From: Mycolicibacterium houstonense
GTDB lineage: Bacteria; Actinomycetota; Actinomycetes; Mycobacteriales; Mycobacteriaceae
DNA length: 39,979 nt
NCBI RefSeq assembly: GCF_900078665.2
Contig: NZ_LT546208.1
Location: 220,311-260,289 of the forward strand
Reading direction: 5' to 3'
Below, in pieces: positions 8,426 through 17,166 of this stretch (within the stretch, counting starts at the first letter, position 1; each line of letters starts with the position of its first letter). The notes under the pieces were generated by a model. That model had not been told where the DNA came from. It did no database searches and saw only the letters and a list, made by a program, of their open reading frames with translations. The translations under genes and the position numbers were made by a program.

Positions 8426-9388
8426 TCAGCGGACCGCCGAAACCAACCCGACTTCGGAGGACGGCGGAGTGGACGTCGACGGGGTCTGAGGACCGTACCC
8501 GGGCGTTGCTGGGTCATACCCCGGCTGCGGGGCATACGGTTGCGGACCGTGCAACGTGGTGTCCGGACCGTAGGCCGGCGACGTCGGACCGTAGCCCGGG
8601 ACCGGCCCGTACCCCGGCACCTGGCCGTAGTCCGGGGAGGGCCCGTAACTCGGCAGCGCAGGTCCGTATCCGGGCACCATCCCGCCGGACCCGGCCAGCA
8701 GCTTGGCCGCGGCGAATGCCGCCGCCTGCGTGGTGTAGACGGGGATGTAGCCGTCGGTGTGCCCGCTCCACGCATTGCCCTGGCCCTCGTGACAGATCGG
8801 GTCACTCGGATTGCAGAGGTCGATCGCCTTGGAACCGAACAGTGCGCTCTGGATTGATATCGATTGCTTGGTGCGGGTGCCCACGTCGCCGAAGGTCGTG
8901 ATCGCCGCGACGTTGTCGGCATACTCGGGCGGCAGCGAATCGCCCCATTTGATGCCGCCCAGCGGGTTACCCGCCACGATGTTGATCACGCTCGCACCCT
9001 GCGAGTAACCGCCGAGCACGATCTGGGTGTCGGGGCACGAGGACAGCGTGGACTTGATGTGGGAAATCGCGTCTTTCGCGCCGTCACCACCACTCAGCTG
9101 CAGCTTGCCGGCCTTGTAGTCCACCGCATAGGTGGCGATGTCCATGCCGACGGCCTGTTTGCGGAGGGAGTCGACGAAGGCGTCGCCGACCCGGCCCATG
9201 CCGGGCGGCTCATCGGTGCCGCGCGCGAAGACGACTTCGGCATCGGCGCAGTCGGCGGCCACAGCCACCGGTGTACCCGGGGCCACGACCAGCGTGCCCG
9301 CGGCGAGAAGTGCAGTAGCGCCAAGCCCGACCCAGCGACCACCTGACCGCGCACTGCCCTGCAGGCTAGCTATGCGGCGAGAAAACAT
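8426..9388 (-). CDS. Secreted cutinase-like serine esterase with PGYGP-repeat tail
   Basis: 320 aa. A signal peptide ends near PVAVAA-DC (residue 45). The cutinase domain spans about 46-235. The nucleophile elbow is GGYSQGA (Ser129), the acid is Asp196 in NPSDPIC and the base is His210 in SGHTDGY. Cys47/Cys118 and Cys192/Cys199 match the two conserved disulfides. Mycobacterial cutinase-like proteins (Culp) are exported esterases or phospholipases acting on lipids. After the domain comes a low-complexity tail of about 70 residues, rich in repeated GYGP/SYGP units and then Ser/Thr/Pro, a probable surface spacer. The AGGA ribosome site abuts the ATG directly, so the true start may be slightly different. 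Which Culp paralogue this is cannot be told by eye. Confidence 0.9.
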   Translation of the reverse strand: MFSRRIASLQGSARSGGRWVGLGATALLAAGTLVVAPGTPVAVAADCADAEVVFARGTDEPPGMGRVGDAFVDSLRKQAVGMDIATYAVDYKAGKLQLSGGDGAKDAISHIKSTLSSCPDTQIVLGGYSQGASVINIVAGNPLGGIKWGDSLPPEYADNVAAITTFGDVGTRTKQSISIQSALFGSKAIDLCNPSDPICHEGQGNAWSGHTDGYIPVYTTQAAAFAAAKLLAGSGGMVPGYGPALPSYGPSPDYGQVPGYGPVPGYGPTSPAYGPDTTLHGPQPYAPQPGYDPATPGYGPQTPSTSTPPSSEVGLVSAVR

Positions 9389-9498
9389 TCCTCAATCTAA
9401 CCCGTCACGGCATCTCGCGGCTGATCCCTGCGCCGTCGACTCCACATCAGCCCCGAACAGCGGTACGTCAGTCACCTCGCGAACACGCACCGCGAACG

Positions 9499-9518
9499 TG
9501 GGGTAGTCCGCTACCCCA
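9499..9518. promoter_or_regulatory. 20-bp palindrome upstream of the small exported protein
   Basis: TGGGGTAG-TCCG-CTACCCCA is a perfect inverted repeat with 8-bp arms. It lies 77 bp upstream of the start at 9596 and 110 bp upstream of the divergent cutinase start. It could be an operator for either gene; no regulator gene is adjacent. Confidence 0.4.
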
Positions 9519-9595
9519 GCCGCGCGTCATCACCCGGCCGACGATGTCGGTACCAGAAAACGATCGCGCGGCTGCGACGAGACGAAGGAATCGAC

Positions 9596-9943
9596 ATGAA
9601 CGGCACCGACCCCGTGAAGCGAGGAATCGTCGGGTTGACGACGGCTGTGGCGATGTGTGGTTTGGGCTCGGCGAGTTTGGCGCTGGCGGCGAGCGCGCAG
9701 GCCCGGCCCACCTGGTGTCCTGGTGACCCTCGGCCGGCCGCTGCGCCGTGGCCCGACTTCGACTGGTCGTCCTGTTACGAGTACAGCGGACAGAACGGCC
9801 AATACGGCTGGATCGACTTGGGCACCGGGATCTTCCACCCGATGCCCCTGGACATTCCGCCGACCCCGCCGCCGCCCAATCCGCCGGAGTGCATCGGCTT
9901 CTTCCCGCTGCCGGGGGCGGACCCGTCGCATTGCGTGATCTGA
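9596..9943 (+). CDS. Small exported protein with four cysteines, unknown function
   Basis: 115 aa, ATG start with AAGGA about 7 nt upstream. Residues 1-37 form a signal peptide (KR, a hydrophobic stretch, ASAQA-RP). The predicted mature part is about 78 aa. It holds four cysteines (41, 60, 99, 113), enough for two disulfides, many aromatic residues, and a polyproline segment (PPTPPPPNPPE, about 88-98). The C-terminus is short and Cys-containing (SHCVI). I do not recognise a family. The overall shape resembles the many small secreted mycobacterial proteins of unknown role. It is followed by the bidirectional hairpin that also ends ssrA. Confidence 0.75.
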   Translation: MNGTDPVKRGIVGLTTAVAMCGLGSASLALAASAQARPTWCPGDPRPAAAPWPDFDWSSCYEYSGQNGQYGWIDLGTGIFHPMPLDIPPTPPPPNPPECIGFFPLPGADPSHCVI

Positions 9944-9957
9944 GGCGATCAACGGAA

Positions 9958-9992
9958 AAGGCCCAGGTCAGACTTGTTCTGACCTGGGCCTT
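9958..9992 (-). terminator. Terminator of ssrA
   Basis: A perfect 15-bp stem (AAGGCCCAGGTCAGA and its complement) with a 5-nt loop begins 7 nt after the tmRNA 3' end on the minus strand and is followed there by TTTTCC. It is a classical intrinsic terminator. It also lies 15 nt after the stop of the convergent gene at 9596-9943 and may serve both. Confidence 0.85.
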
Positions 9993-9998
9993 CTGTCG

Positions 9999-10364
9999 TG
10001 GAGCTGCCGGGAATTGAACCCGGGTCCTACGGCATGTCCTCGAGGCTTCTCCGTGCGCAGTTCGCTGTGCCTCTACTCGGATCTCTCAGTCACGCGAACA
10101 AGCTGAGATGACGATCCCAGTCGCTGTTTGATGTCCCCACGGATTCCGCGACCGAACCCGTGGGTGGGTCCCTCTAGCTGATGCCAGGATCCGGGCCGAG
10201 GGCGTTCCCGGTCTGACAGACCAGCCGTCGCTTAGGCAGCGAGGGCGTAGTCGCGCTGATTGGAATCGGCGCTTAATTGGTTGCAACGACGCTTACGGTG
10301 GTCTCTTGCCTGCACCGGCACGCTTCCCTTGATTCGATGCGCGAAGTCGAAACCGATCAGCCCC
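9999..10364 (-). ncRNA. ssrA: Transfer-messenger RNA (tmRNA)
   Basis: The minus strand starts GGGGCTGATCGGTTTCGACT and ends GGTTCAATTCCCGGCAGCTC then CA. GGGGCTG and CAGCTCC form the tRNA-like acceptor stem, and the T-arm GGTTCAATTCC is intact. Length is 366 nt, close to other mycobacterial tmRNAs. The terminal CCA is not encoded (CGA follows the discriminator A), so it must be added. The tag reading frame at 10270-10232 (GCC to TAA) encodes ADSNQRDYALAA. With SmpB, tmRNA rescues stalled ribosomes and marks the unfinished protein for proteolysis. smpB lies immediately upstream on the same strand, and a small leader hairpin precedes the mature 5' end. Confidence 0.97.
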
Positions 10365-10371
10365 TCGCATC

Positions 10372-10403
10372 CCTGCCGACTTTCGGCAGGACAATCAATG
10401 GTA
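10372..10403 (-). promoter_or_regulatory. ssrA promoter region with leader hairpin
   Basis: On the minus strand TACCAT (10403-10398) fits a mycobacterial TAnnnT -10 box and would start transcription near 10391. The next bases form a perfect 8-bp hairpin (CCTGCCGA-CTT-TCGGCAGG, 10372-10390) ending 7 nt before the mature tmRNA 5' end. The hairpin would be removed by 5' processing. The promoter call is inference from position and motif. Confidence 0.45.
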
Positions 10404-10533
10404 CGCGAACTCCAACGGCGAACGCCAAGCGATTATTCCGGGGCATTCTCGTGTCGCTCGCGGCCGCCGAGCGTGCACAGAATGCTGGGGTTTTACGGCG
10501 TGTCGGGCAGCAGACACGCACGGTCGCGGTGCT

Positions 10534-11025
10534 TCAGGACATGCCCTTGGCGCGGCGGCCGAGCTCGCGGGTGATCTCCCGGTCGGCGTCCCGCTTGGCC
10601 AGGTCCTGGCGTTTGTCGTGGGCCTGCTTACCGCGGGCCAACGCCAGCTCGACCTTGACCTTGCCACCGGAGAAGTACATCGACAGCGGCACCAGCGTCA
10701 GGTTGCCGTCGCGAATCTTGCCGATCAGGTTGTCGATCTGCTTGCGGTGCAACAGCAGCTTGCGGTTGCGCCGCGGCGCATGGTTGGTCCAGGTGCCGTG
10801 GTGATACTCCGCGATGTGCACGTTGCGCAGCCAGATCTCGCCGTCGTCGACGGTGGCGAACGCGTCGGCCAGCGAGGCCTGGCCTTCGCGCAGACTCTTG
10901 ACCTCGGTACCCATCAGCGCGATGCCGGCCTCGTAGGTATCGAGAATCATGTAGTTGTGCCGCGCCTTGCGATTGCTGGCCACGATCTGCTTGTTTCCGG
11001 CGGGGCTGGACTTCTTGGTCGCCAC
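10534..11025 (-). CDS. smpB: SsrA-binding protein SmpB
   Basis: 163 aa, GTG start at 11025, 10 nt after the ftsX stop. The sequence shows the SmpB beta-barrel motifs: [34 protein letters not shown] and [11 protein letters not shown]. It ends in a basic C-terminal tail ([25 protein letters not shown]) that becomes helical in the ribosome decoding centre. SmpB binds the tRNA-like domain of tmRNA and is required for trans-translation. It is the last gene of the prfB-mscS-ftsEX operon, and its RNA partner ssrA follows on the same strand after a 169-bp gap, an arrangement also known in M. tuberculosis (Rv3100c). Confidence 0.97.
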   Translation of the reverse strand: MATKKSSPAGNKQIVASNRKARHNYMILDTYEAGIALMGTEVKSLREGQASLADAFATVDDGEIWLRNVHIAEYHHGTWTNHAPRRNRKLLLHRKQIDNLIGKIRDGNLTLVPLSMYFSGGKVKVELALARGKQAHDKRQDLAKRDADREITRELGRRAKGMS

Positions 11026-11035
11026 TAGTTCACGA

Positions 11036-11932
11036 CTACCTTCGTATGTAGAGCCGCAGCGTCACATACGCGGTTATGCCGGACATCGCCAGGCCGAGGA
11101 ACAGCATCCACGGTGCGCTGAAGTAGAGCACGTCAGCGTAGTCGACCCGGGCGATCAAATTCGACTGATAAAACTGGTCGAGCGCCTTGTCCAGGAACAC
11201 GGCTCTGACCACGATCAATCCCACGATTGCGATCACCACACCGATCAGGGCCGCGATCATGGCCTCCACCAGGAACGGTAGCTGCGTGTACCACCGGGTG
11301 GCGCCCACCAGGCGCATGATGCCGATCTCGGTGCGCCGCGTGTACGCGGCCACTTGGACCATGTTGGCGATCAGCAGCACCGCGCCGATCGCCTGCACCA
11401 GCGCCACCGCGAAGGCGACGCTACTGAGACCGTCGAGCACGGCGAACAGCCGGTCGATCAGGTCTTTCTGGTTGAGCACGTTGAGCACACCGGGTTGCCC
11501 CTGCATCGCCTTGTCGAACGCCTCGTGTTGCTCGGGGTCGGTGAGCTTGACGATGAACGACGCCGGGAAGGCGTCCTTGCCCGCCACGTCCTTGTACTGC
11601 GGGAACTTCTTGATCGCGTCGTCGTAGGCCTGTTCGCGATTGAGGAAGCGCAGCGACCGGACGTCGTCGCGGTCGTCGATCTGGCGGTACAACGCCTTGC
11701 ACGCGTCGGCGTCACAGTTGGGATCGTTGGCCGAGATGTCGTCGGTCAGGAACACCTGGCTCTCGACGCGGTCGAGGTAGATGTCGCGGGACTGATCGGC
11801 CAGCCGCACCACCAGCAGACCGCCACCGAACAACCCGATCGAGATGGCGGTGGTCAGGATCATCGCCACCGTCATCGTGACGTTGCGACGAAGCCCGGTC
11901 AGAACTTCATTGACAAGAAAGCCGAAGCGCAC
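11036..11932 (-). CDS. ftsX: Cell division ABC transporter permease FtsX
   Basis: 298 aa, GTG start directly abutting the ftsE stop (TAA-GTG). TM1 is at about 20-43. A large extracellular domain (about 45-165) carries Cys73 and Cys78 (PNCDADACK) and is followed by TM2 (about 170-190), TM3 (222-246) and TM4 (272-293). This is the FtsX/MacB-like permease topology. With FtsE it transmits ATP hydrolysis across the membrane to activate a peptidoglycan hydrolase at the septum; in mycobacteria the partner is a RipC-type NlpC/P60 enzyme. It does not act as a transporter. Confidence 0.96.
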   Translation of the reverse strand: MRFGFLVNEVLTGLRRNVTMTVAMILTTAISIGLFGGGLLVVRLADQSRDIYLDRVESQVFLTDDISANDPNCDADACKALYRQIDDRDDVRSLRFLNREQAYDDAIKKFPQYKDVAGKDAFPASFIVKLTDPEQHEAFDKAMQGQPGVLNVLNQKDLIDRLFAVLDGLSSVAFAVALVQAIGAVLLIANMVQVAAYTRRTEIGIMRLVGATRWYTQLPFLVEAMIAALIGVVIAIVGLIVVRAVFLDKALDQFYQSNLIARVDYADVLYFSAPWMLFLGLAMSGITAYVTLRLYIRR

Positions 11933-12625
11933 TTAGCGATCCATTCCGTAGACGCCGCGCTGCTCATCACGGATCAGCCGGCCGAGTTCGAGTTCGACGA
12001 CCCGCTGCCGCATGGAGTCGACGATGTGATGGTCGTGGGTGGCCATCAGCACCGTGGTCCCGGTGCGGTTGATCCGTTCCAGCAGATCCATGATGTCCTT
12101 GCTGGTCTCGGGGTCCAGGTTTCCGGTGGGCTCGTCGGCGATCAGGACCAGCGGCCGGTTGACGAAGGCCCGCGCGATGGCGACGCGCTGCTGCTCGCCA
12201 CCGGAGAGCTCGCTCGGCAACCGGTTGGCCTTGCCCGACAAGCCGACCATCTCCAGCACGTCCGGGACGACGCGGTTGATCACCTCGCCGCGCTTGCCGA
12301 TCACCTCGAGGGCGAACGCCACGTTCTCGAACACGGTCTTCTGCTGCAGCAACCGGAAGTCCTGGAACACGCAGCCGATCACCTGACGCAGGTTCGGCAC
12401 GTGCCGGTCGGGGAGCTTGTTGACGTGGAACTTGGACACCCGGATGTCACCCGAGGTGGGCGTTTCGGCCGCCAGCAGCAGCCGCATGAACGTCGACTTG
12501 CCCGAACCCGACGGGCCGATCAGGAAGACGAACTCACCCTTGTCGATTTTCAACGAGACGTCGTCGAGCGCTGGGCGCGCCGAAGACTTGTAGTGCTTCG
12601 TCACGTGGTCGAGGGTGATCATCAC
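11933..12625 (-). CDS. ftsE: Cell division ATP-binding protein FtsE
   Basis: 230 aa. The ABC motifs are Walker [10 protein letters not shown] (37-45), signature LSGGEQQ (140-146), Walker B LIADEP (161-166) and H-loop His197. The start is GTG at 12625 or the adjacent ATG at 12622. FtsE dimerises, binds FtsX and couples ATP hydrolysis to septal peptidoglycan hydrolysis. The gene is 42 nt downstream of the proline-rich membrane protein gene and abuts ftsX with no spacer, so the two are translated together. Confidence 0.97.
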   Translation of the reverse strand: MMITLDHVTKHYKSSARPALDDVSLKIDKGEFVFLIGPSGSGKSTFMRLLLAAETPTSGDIRVSKFHVNKLPDRHVPNLRQVIGCVFQDFRLLQQKTVFENVAFALEVIGKRGEVINRVVPDVLEMVGLSGKANRLPSELSGGEQQRVAIARAFVNRPLVLIADEPTGNLDPETSKDIMDLLERINRTGTTVLMATHDHHIVDSMRQRVVELELGRLIRDEQRGVYGMDR

Positions 12626-12667
12626 GGCACGCCAGTGTAGCGGGGCGAAAGCGTTCGGCAGGTCACG

Positions 12668-13183
12668 CTACCTCGGCAATGTCGGTGCCACCGGCTCCAT
12701 GCCCGGTTGCGGCTGTTCGACGGCGGGACTCGGGGCGGGCCCGGGGAACACCGGCAACGTGATGGGCGGAAGCAGCCCGGGGCCGTCGGGATCCACCACC
12801 GTCGTCTGCGGCGCGCCGGGCGGCGGGGTCGTGGTGGTCGGACTCGTCGGCGTGGTGGTCTCGGTGGGCTCGGTCGTCGTCGTGGTGGGCGTCGGCGTGG
12901 TGGTCTCGGTGGTCTCCGGCGTCTCGGTCGGTGTCGTCGTCCGGGGCGTCTGCACCTTGGTGCGCGGCACCCAGGTGTAGTCGGGGTCGGGGACGAAGCC
13001 CGGCGGCACCACCTGACCCCCGGGCGCCTGCGGCGCGGGCTGCTCCGGCCGGTACTCCTGCTGCACCCACGACAGCGCGATGAACACGATGATCAGCACC
13101 ACCGTCGACGTGCGCAGCCGACCCAACCGGCTGCGCCACAACTTCACGGCACCCTCGGTCACCCGGTTGAAGTCGACCTTCAC
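12668..13183 (-). CDS. Membrane-anchored Pro/Thr-rich protein (Rv3103c-like)
   Basis: 171 aa, GTG start whose GTGA overlaps the mscS stop. A short basic cytoplasmic segment (KLWRSRLGRLR) precedes one membrane helix (about 26-41, TSTVVLIIVFIALSWV). The rest is predicted extracellular and low-complexity: Pro-rich at 45-75, a Thr/Pro/Glu-rich block at about 80-120, then Pro/Gly-rich to the end. The position, between mscS and ftsE, matches the proline-rich membrane protein gene of M. tuberculosis. No catalytic domain is visible. A spacer or adaptor role in the cell wall near FtsEX is a guess from position. The Thr block could be O-mannosylated, as such sequences are in mycobacteria. Confidence 0.85.
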   Translation of the reverse strand: MKVDFNRVTEGAVKLWRSRLGRLRTSTVVLIIVFIALSWVQQEYRPEQPAPQAPGGQVVPPGFVPDPDYTWVPRTKVQTPRTTTPTETPETTETTTPTPTTTTTEPTETTTPTSPTTTTPPPGAPQTTVVDPDGPGLLPPITLPVFPGPAPSPAVEQPQPGMEPVAPTLPR

Positions 13184-14160
13184 TTCTTCGACTCCTGCGC
13201 CGGTGGCGTGACAACTTGCGCCTCGGCGACCCCGCCCGGGTTCAGCAGGTCTCCGGCTGCGGCCACCGACCCGTCAGTCGAGGTGACGACGCCGGCACGG
13301 CGCAATGCGCGCACCACCCGGACCCGCAGCCGCCTGCCCACCTCGAACTGTTTGCCCGGCAGGGTGCGCGCGACCATGCGGAGGTTTACGGTGTCGACCC
13401 CGATGCTCTCGACGCCCATCAGCTGCGGCTTGTCCAGCAGCAGCCGGGACAGCTCACTGTCCTCGGTGGCCTTCTCGGCGACTTCGTTGAGCACGTCGTT
13501 GACCAGGTTGAGGTCGACACTCACCGGCACCGGGATGTCCACGACGGACCGCGCCCAGTCCTTGGACAGGTTGAGCGCCTTGACGATCTGCCCGTTGGGC
13601 ACCGTGTACATCTCACCCTCGGATGAGCGCAGCTTGGTGACGCGCAGCGTGACGTCCTCGACGGTGCCCTCGGCCTCGTTGCTCGCGCCGATCGTCAACC
13701 GCACCAGGTCACCGAAGCCGTACTGCTTCTCGGTGATGATGAAGAAGCCCGCGAGCAGGTCCTGCACGATGCGCTGCGCACCGAAACCGAGCGCGGCGCC
13801 GAGCACCGCGGCCGGGGCGACCAACGAGGCGATCGGTACCGCGAGCGCATCGGTGACCTCGACGGCGACGATCACGAACAGCAGCGCCACGGTGACCCAG
13901 GAGATCACCGAGGCGACCGCCTGCCGGTGCTTGGCGCTCTCCGAGCGCACCAGCTGGTCGCTTTCCTGATACTCGGCGTCGATGCGGCGCACCACGCGCT
14001 GTGCGGCCCAGTTGATGAAGCGGGCCGCGAGCAGGCCGCCGATGAGCAGCAGCGCGATGCGCAGCCCGGTGGTCAGGATCCAGACGCCGACCTCGCCGTG
14101 CCAGAAATCGTGCCAGCGGTCGGCGAGGCTGAAGGCCAGCAGCGTATTAGTCGTCGTCAT
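13180..14160 (-). CDS. MscS-type small-conductance mechanosensitive channel family protein
   Basis: 326 aa from ATG 14160, which overlaps the prfB stop by 14 bp. Open sequence further upstream in this frame belongs to prfB. Membrane helices lie at about 27-48 and 82-102. The pore helix (about 107-140) has the Gly/Ala-rich pattern [20 protein letters not shown], followed by the MscS beta domain ([29 protein letters not shown]) and a C-terminal alpha/beta domain. MscS proteins release small osmolytes under hypo-osmotic stress. It corresponds by position to Rv3104c. Why it is always packed between prfB and ftsEX is unknown; osmotic protection during wall remodelling is speculative. Confidence 0.9.
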   Translation of the reverse strand: MTTTNTLLAFSLADRWHDFWHGEVGVWILTTGLRIALLLIGGLLAARFINWAAQRVVRRIDAEYQESDQLVRSESAKHRQAVASVISWVTVALLFVIVAVEVTDALAVPIASLVAPAAVLGAALGFGAQRIVQDLLAGFFIITEKQYGFGDLVRLTIGASNEAEGTVEDVTLRVTKLRSSEGEMYTVPNGQIVKALNLSKDWARSVVDIPVPVSVDLNLVNDVLNEVAEKATEDSELSRLLLDKPQLMGVESIGVDTVNLRMVARTLPGKQFEVGRRLRVRVVRALRRAGVVTSTDGSVAAAGDLLNPGGVAEAQVVTPPAQESKK

Positions 14161-15256
14161 CTTTCCGGTTGCGCCATCTGATTCCCGCTTCCAGGAATCC
14201 GTCGATGTCCCCGTCCAGCACCGAGGCCGGGTTGCCGACCTCGTACTCGGTACGCAGGTCCTTAACCATCTGATAGGGATGCAAAACGTAGGACCGCATC
14301 TGGTTGCCCCACGAGCTGCCACCGTCGCCCTTGAGTGCGTCCATCTCGGCGCGCTCTTCTAATCGCTTGCGCTCCAGCAACCTTGCCTGCAGCACGCGCA
14401 TCGCCGCGACCTTGTTCTGCAACTGGGACTTCTCGTTCTGACAGGTCACCACGATACCGGTGGGAATGTGGGTGAGCCGGACCGCGGAGTCGGTGGTGTT
14501 CACCGACTGCCCGCCGGGGCCACTGGACCGGTACACGTCGACACGCAGGTCACCCTCGGGAATGTCGATGTGGTCGGTGGTCTCCACGACCGGGAGCACC
14601 TCGACATCGGCGAACGACGTCTGACGCCGACTCTGGTTGTCGAACGGGCTGATGCGCACCAACCGGTGGGTGCCCTGCTCGACGGACAGGGTGCCGTAGG
14701 CGAACGGCGCGTGCACGGCGAACGTCGCGCTCTTGATCCCGGCTTCCTCGGCGTAGGAGGTGTCGAACACCTCGACCGGGTAGTCGTGCTTCTCGGCCCA
14801 GCGGATGTACATCCGCATCAGCATCTCGGCCCAGTCCGCGGCGTCGACGCCGCCGGCACCCGAGCGGATCGTGACGACGGCCTCGCGCTCGTCGTACTCG
14901 CCCGACAGCAGGGTGCGAACCTCGAGGGTCTCGATGTCCTCGCGCAGCTTGGCCAGCTCGGCGTCGGCCTCGGCGACCTCTTCTTCACCACCTTCCTCGG
15001 CGGCGAGTTCGAAAAGCACCGGCAAATCATCGACACGCTGACGTAGATCCTGCACGCGGCGAAGTTCGTTCTGCGCGTGCGAGAGCTCACTGGTGACCTT
15101 CTGAGCGCGGGCCTGGTCGTCCCAGAGGTTCGGATCGGAGGCCTGCTGCTCCAGCATGTCGATCCGCTGGCGCAGCCCATCGATGTCGAGCACCCGCTCC
15201 ACGGTGGTCAGGGTGGTGTCGAGGGCGGCTACGGCGGCTTGGCGGTCTGGATCCAC
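14147..15256 (-). CDS. prfB: Peptide chain release factor 2
   Basis: 369 aa from the GTG at 15256 ([22 protein letters not shown]), matching the known mycobacterial N-terminus. RF2 hallmarks are the SPF anticodon tripeptide (203-205, RISPFDNQ) for UGA/UAA and GGQ (248-250, [16 protein letters not shown]) at the peptidyl transferase centre. The N-terminal helical domain is at about 1-115. The gene has no internal TGA or shift site, so unlike E. coli prfB it is not autoregulated by +1 frameshifting. It is the first gene of the minus-strand operon continuing to smpB, which groups two translation-release functions (RF2, SmpB/tmRNA) with division genes. It is divergent from fprA across 150 bp. Confidence 0.96.
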   Translation of the reverse strand: MDPDRQAAVAALDTTLTTVERVLDIDGLRQRIDMLEQQASDPNLWDDQARAQKVTSELSHAQNELRRVQDLRQRVDDLPVLFELAAEEGGEEEVAEADAELAKLREDIETLEVRTLLSGEYDEREAVVTIRSGAGGVDAADWAEMLMRMYIRWAEKHDYPVEVFDTSYAEEAGIKSATFAVHAPFAYGTLSVEQGTHRLVRISPFDNQSRRQTSFADVEVLPVVETTDHIDIPEGDLRVDVYRSSGPGGQSVNTTDSAVRLTHIPTGIVVTCQNEKSQLQNKVAAMRVLQARLLERKRLEERAEMDALKGDGGSSWGNQMRSYVLHPYQMVKDLRTEYEVGNPASVLDGDIDGFLEAGIRWRNRKDDDD

Positions 15257-15406
15257 GGATGTCCAGGGTACCTGCCTGCATTTCCGCGGCAGTTCGCCCG
15301 ACTCGCGGCAGCGCCGACGTTCTGTGTTTAGCATCGGGTGGTACCCGGACCGGCATGCCGTGGGCCGGGTCTGTGACGGCTTTTCCGGCTCGTAAGAAGG
15401 CAGGGT

Positions 15407-16777
15407 ATGCGCCCATATCACGTAGCGATCGTCGGCTCCGGCCCCTCTGGATTCTTTGCTGCGGCATCGCTACTGAAGTTCGCCGATTCACCCGACTCCG
15501 ACCGCGATGTGCGGGTCGACATGCTCGAGATGCTGCCCACCCCATGGGGGCTGGTGCGCTCCGGAGTGGCGCCCGACCATCCGAAGATCAAGTCGATCAG
15601 CGCGCAGTTCGACAAGACCGCGGCCGACCCGCGCTTCCGGTTCTTCGGCAACATCAAGGTCGGCGAGCACATCACCCCGGCCGAGTTGGCGGAACGCTAC
15701 GACTCGGTGGTCTACGCGATCGGCGCCCAGTCCGACCGGGCACTGCGCATCCCCGGGGAAGAGCTGGCGGGCAGCGTCGCGGCGGTGGACTTCGTGGGTT
15801 GGTACAACGCCCACCCGCACTTCGACGGCATGGCACCGAACCTGTCGGGCGGCCGCGCGGTGGTGGTCGGCAACGGCAACGTCGCCCTGGACGTGGCCCG
15901 CATCCTGGTCAGCGACCCGGCGGCGCTGGCCAACACCGACATCGCCGACCACGCCCTGGCCTCGCTGGACACCCGGGGAATCGAAGAGGTGGTCGTGATC
16001 GGGCGGCGCGGCCCGCTGCAGGCGACGTTCACCACTCTGGAACTGCGCGAACTCGGCGACCTGGAGGGCCTCGGCGACGTCGACGTCGTCCTCGACCCGG
16101 CCGATTTCGCCGGTATCACCGACGATGACCTGGAAGCCGCGGGCAAGACCGTCAAGCAGAACATCAAGGTGCTTCGCAAATACGTCGACGAGCAACCGCG
16201 AGAGGCCAAGCGGCGCATCGTGTTCCGCTTCTGCACCTCCCCCATCGAGTTGCGCGGCGAGGGCCGGGTCGAGTCGATCGTGTTGGGCCGCAACGAACTT
16301 GTCCGCGACGCCGACGGACGCGTGGTGGCCAAGGACACCGGGGAACGCGAGGAGTTGCCCGTCCAGCTGGTGGTGCGGGCCGTCGGCTACCGCGGCGTGC
16401 CGACGCCGGGGCTGCCGTTCGACGAACGGTCGGGCACCATTCCGCACACCGACGGCCGGATCGACGGCAGCCGCAACGAATACGTGGTGGGCTGGATCAA
16501 ACGGGGACCGTCCGGGGTGATCGGCAGCAATAAAAAGGATTCTCAGGACACCGTCGACACCCTGCTGGGCGACCTGCGCGACCGCGGGGTCGACGAGCGC
16601 GACGCCGATTACGGCGACGAACTGGCCGCCTGGCTGCTCGAACACCAGCCAGCTCTGGTGACGGGTGAGCACTGGCGGCTGATCGACGCGCACGAGCGCG
16701 CGGCCGGCGAACCGTTGGGCCGCCCCAGGGTGAAGCTGGCCAGCGTGGCCGAGCTGCTCCGCATCGGCCACGCCTGA
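15407..16777 (+). CDS. fprA: NADPH-ferredoxin reductase FprA
   Basis: 456 aa. The N-terminal FAD-binding motif GSGPSG (10-15) follows MRPYHVAIV. The signature [21 protein letters not shown] is at about 42-62. The NADPH-binding [13 protein letters not shown] motif lies at 155-167 and VIGRRGPLQ at about 197-205. Near the C-terminus is [15 protein letters not shown]. This is the adrenodoxin-reductase-like family and closely matches M. tuberculosis FprA (Rv3106) as I recall it. The enzyme passes electrons from NADPH via FAD to ferredoxins that feed cytochromes P450 and other oxygenases. AGAAGG-type purines precede the ATG. It could supply the reductase-less Rieske oxygenase at 804, but that is speculative. 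Confidence 0.96.
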   Translation: MRPYHVAIVGSGPSGFFAAASLLKFADSPDSDRDVRVDMLEMLPTPWGLVRSGVAPDHPKIKSISAQFDKTAADPRFRFFGNIKVGEHITPAELAERYDSVVYAIGAQSDRALRIPGEELAGSVAAVDFVGWYNAHPHFDGMAPNLSGGRAVVVGNGNVALDVARILVSDPAALANTDIADHALASLDTRGIEEVVVIGRRGPLQATFTTLELRELGDLEGLGDVDVVLDPADFAGITDDDLEAAGKTVKQNIKVLRKYVDEQPREAKRRIVFRFCTSPIELRGEGRVESIVLGRNELVRDADGRVVAKDTGEREELPVQLVVRAVGYRGVPTPGLPFDERSGTIPHTDGRIDGSRNEYVVGWIKRGPSGVIGSNKKDSQDTVDTLLGDLRDRGVDERDADYGDELAAWLLEHQPALVTGEHWRLIDAHERAAGEPLGRPRVKLASVAELLRIGHA

Positions 16778-16795
16778 CCGGTCGGACGGCTGGGA

Positions 16796-17143
16796 TCAGC
16801 CGTTCGGGTATTCGCTGACCGGTGGTTCCGGCGGCGCGAACGCCCACTTGTCCGGATTGCTCGGCGAATACACGACGGGCAGCAGCGCGCCCATGGTCGG
16901 CCAGTTGTCGACGTCGACCGCCATCTGCTGATAGACGACGTGCTCGCTGACCGTCGGCCCGGTGATGACGCCGGTGATGGTGACGAACTGCTCCCCCGTC
17001 GCGTCCGGGCGGGGGCTCACCCCGGTCACCAGCAACGTGCCGTGCGCAAGTTCACCGCGAATTCCGCGGCGCTGCATGATCCGTGGTGCGAGCAGCAGCA
17101 CGAGCGCCCCGACCAGCAGGAGGAGTATTCCGAGTTCCCACAC
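16796..17143 (-). CDS. Small single-pass membrane protein, unknown function
   Basis: 115 aa from a GTG at 17143 ([19 protein letters not shown]). It has an N-terminal membrane anchor (3-19), a basic stop-transfer ([10 protein letters not shown]), then a beta-rich domain ([46 protein letters not shown]). The pattern is that of small NfeD/OB-like membrane-anchored proteins, but I cannot assign a family. Starting at the next internal ATG would lose the anchor, so the GTG is preferred although no good Shine-Dalgarno is seen. Only 23 bp separate it from the divergent hisN start, so the two promoters must overlap coding sequence or each other. Confidence 0.7.
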   Translation of the reverse strand: MWELGILLLLVGALVLLLAPRIMQRRGIRGELAHGTLLVTGVSPRPDATGEQFVTITGVITGPTVSEHVVYQQMAVDVDNWPTMGALLPVVYSPSNPDKWAFAPPEPPVSEYPNG

Positions 17144-17166
17144 CAGGCCATGGTAGGACTTTCGGC

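Noticed and set aside
8450..8660. Tandem repeat or CRISPR-like array
   Set aside because: The repetition is the codon-level image of GYGP repeats in the cutinase tail; units are short, imperfect and in frame.
11354..12640. Long plus-strand open frame opposite ftsE/ftsX
   Set aside because: Mirror of two certain genes with no domain or ribosome site of its own.
12800..12950. GT-rich simple repeat as a regulatory element
   Set aside because: It encodes the Thr/Pro/Glu-rich block of the membrane-anchored protein.
14161..14322. N-terminal extension of the MscS protein
   Set aside because: It lies within prfB; the MscS sequence begins [10 protein letters not shown] at 14160.
15257..15421. N-terminal extension of prfB in the same frame
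   Set aside because: The known mycobacterial RF2 begins at DPDRQA; the extension overlaps fprA and has no RF2 similarity.
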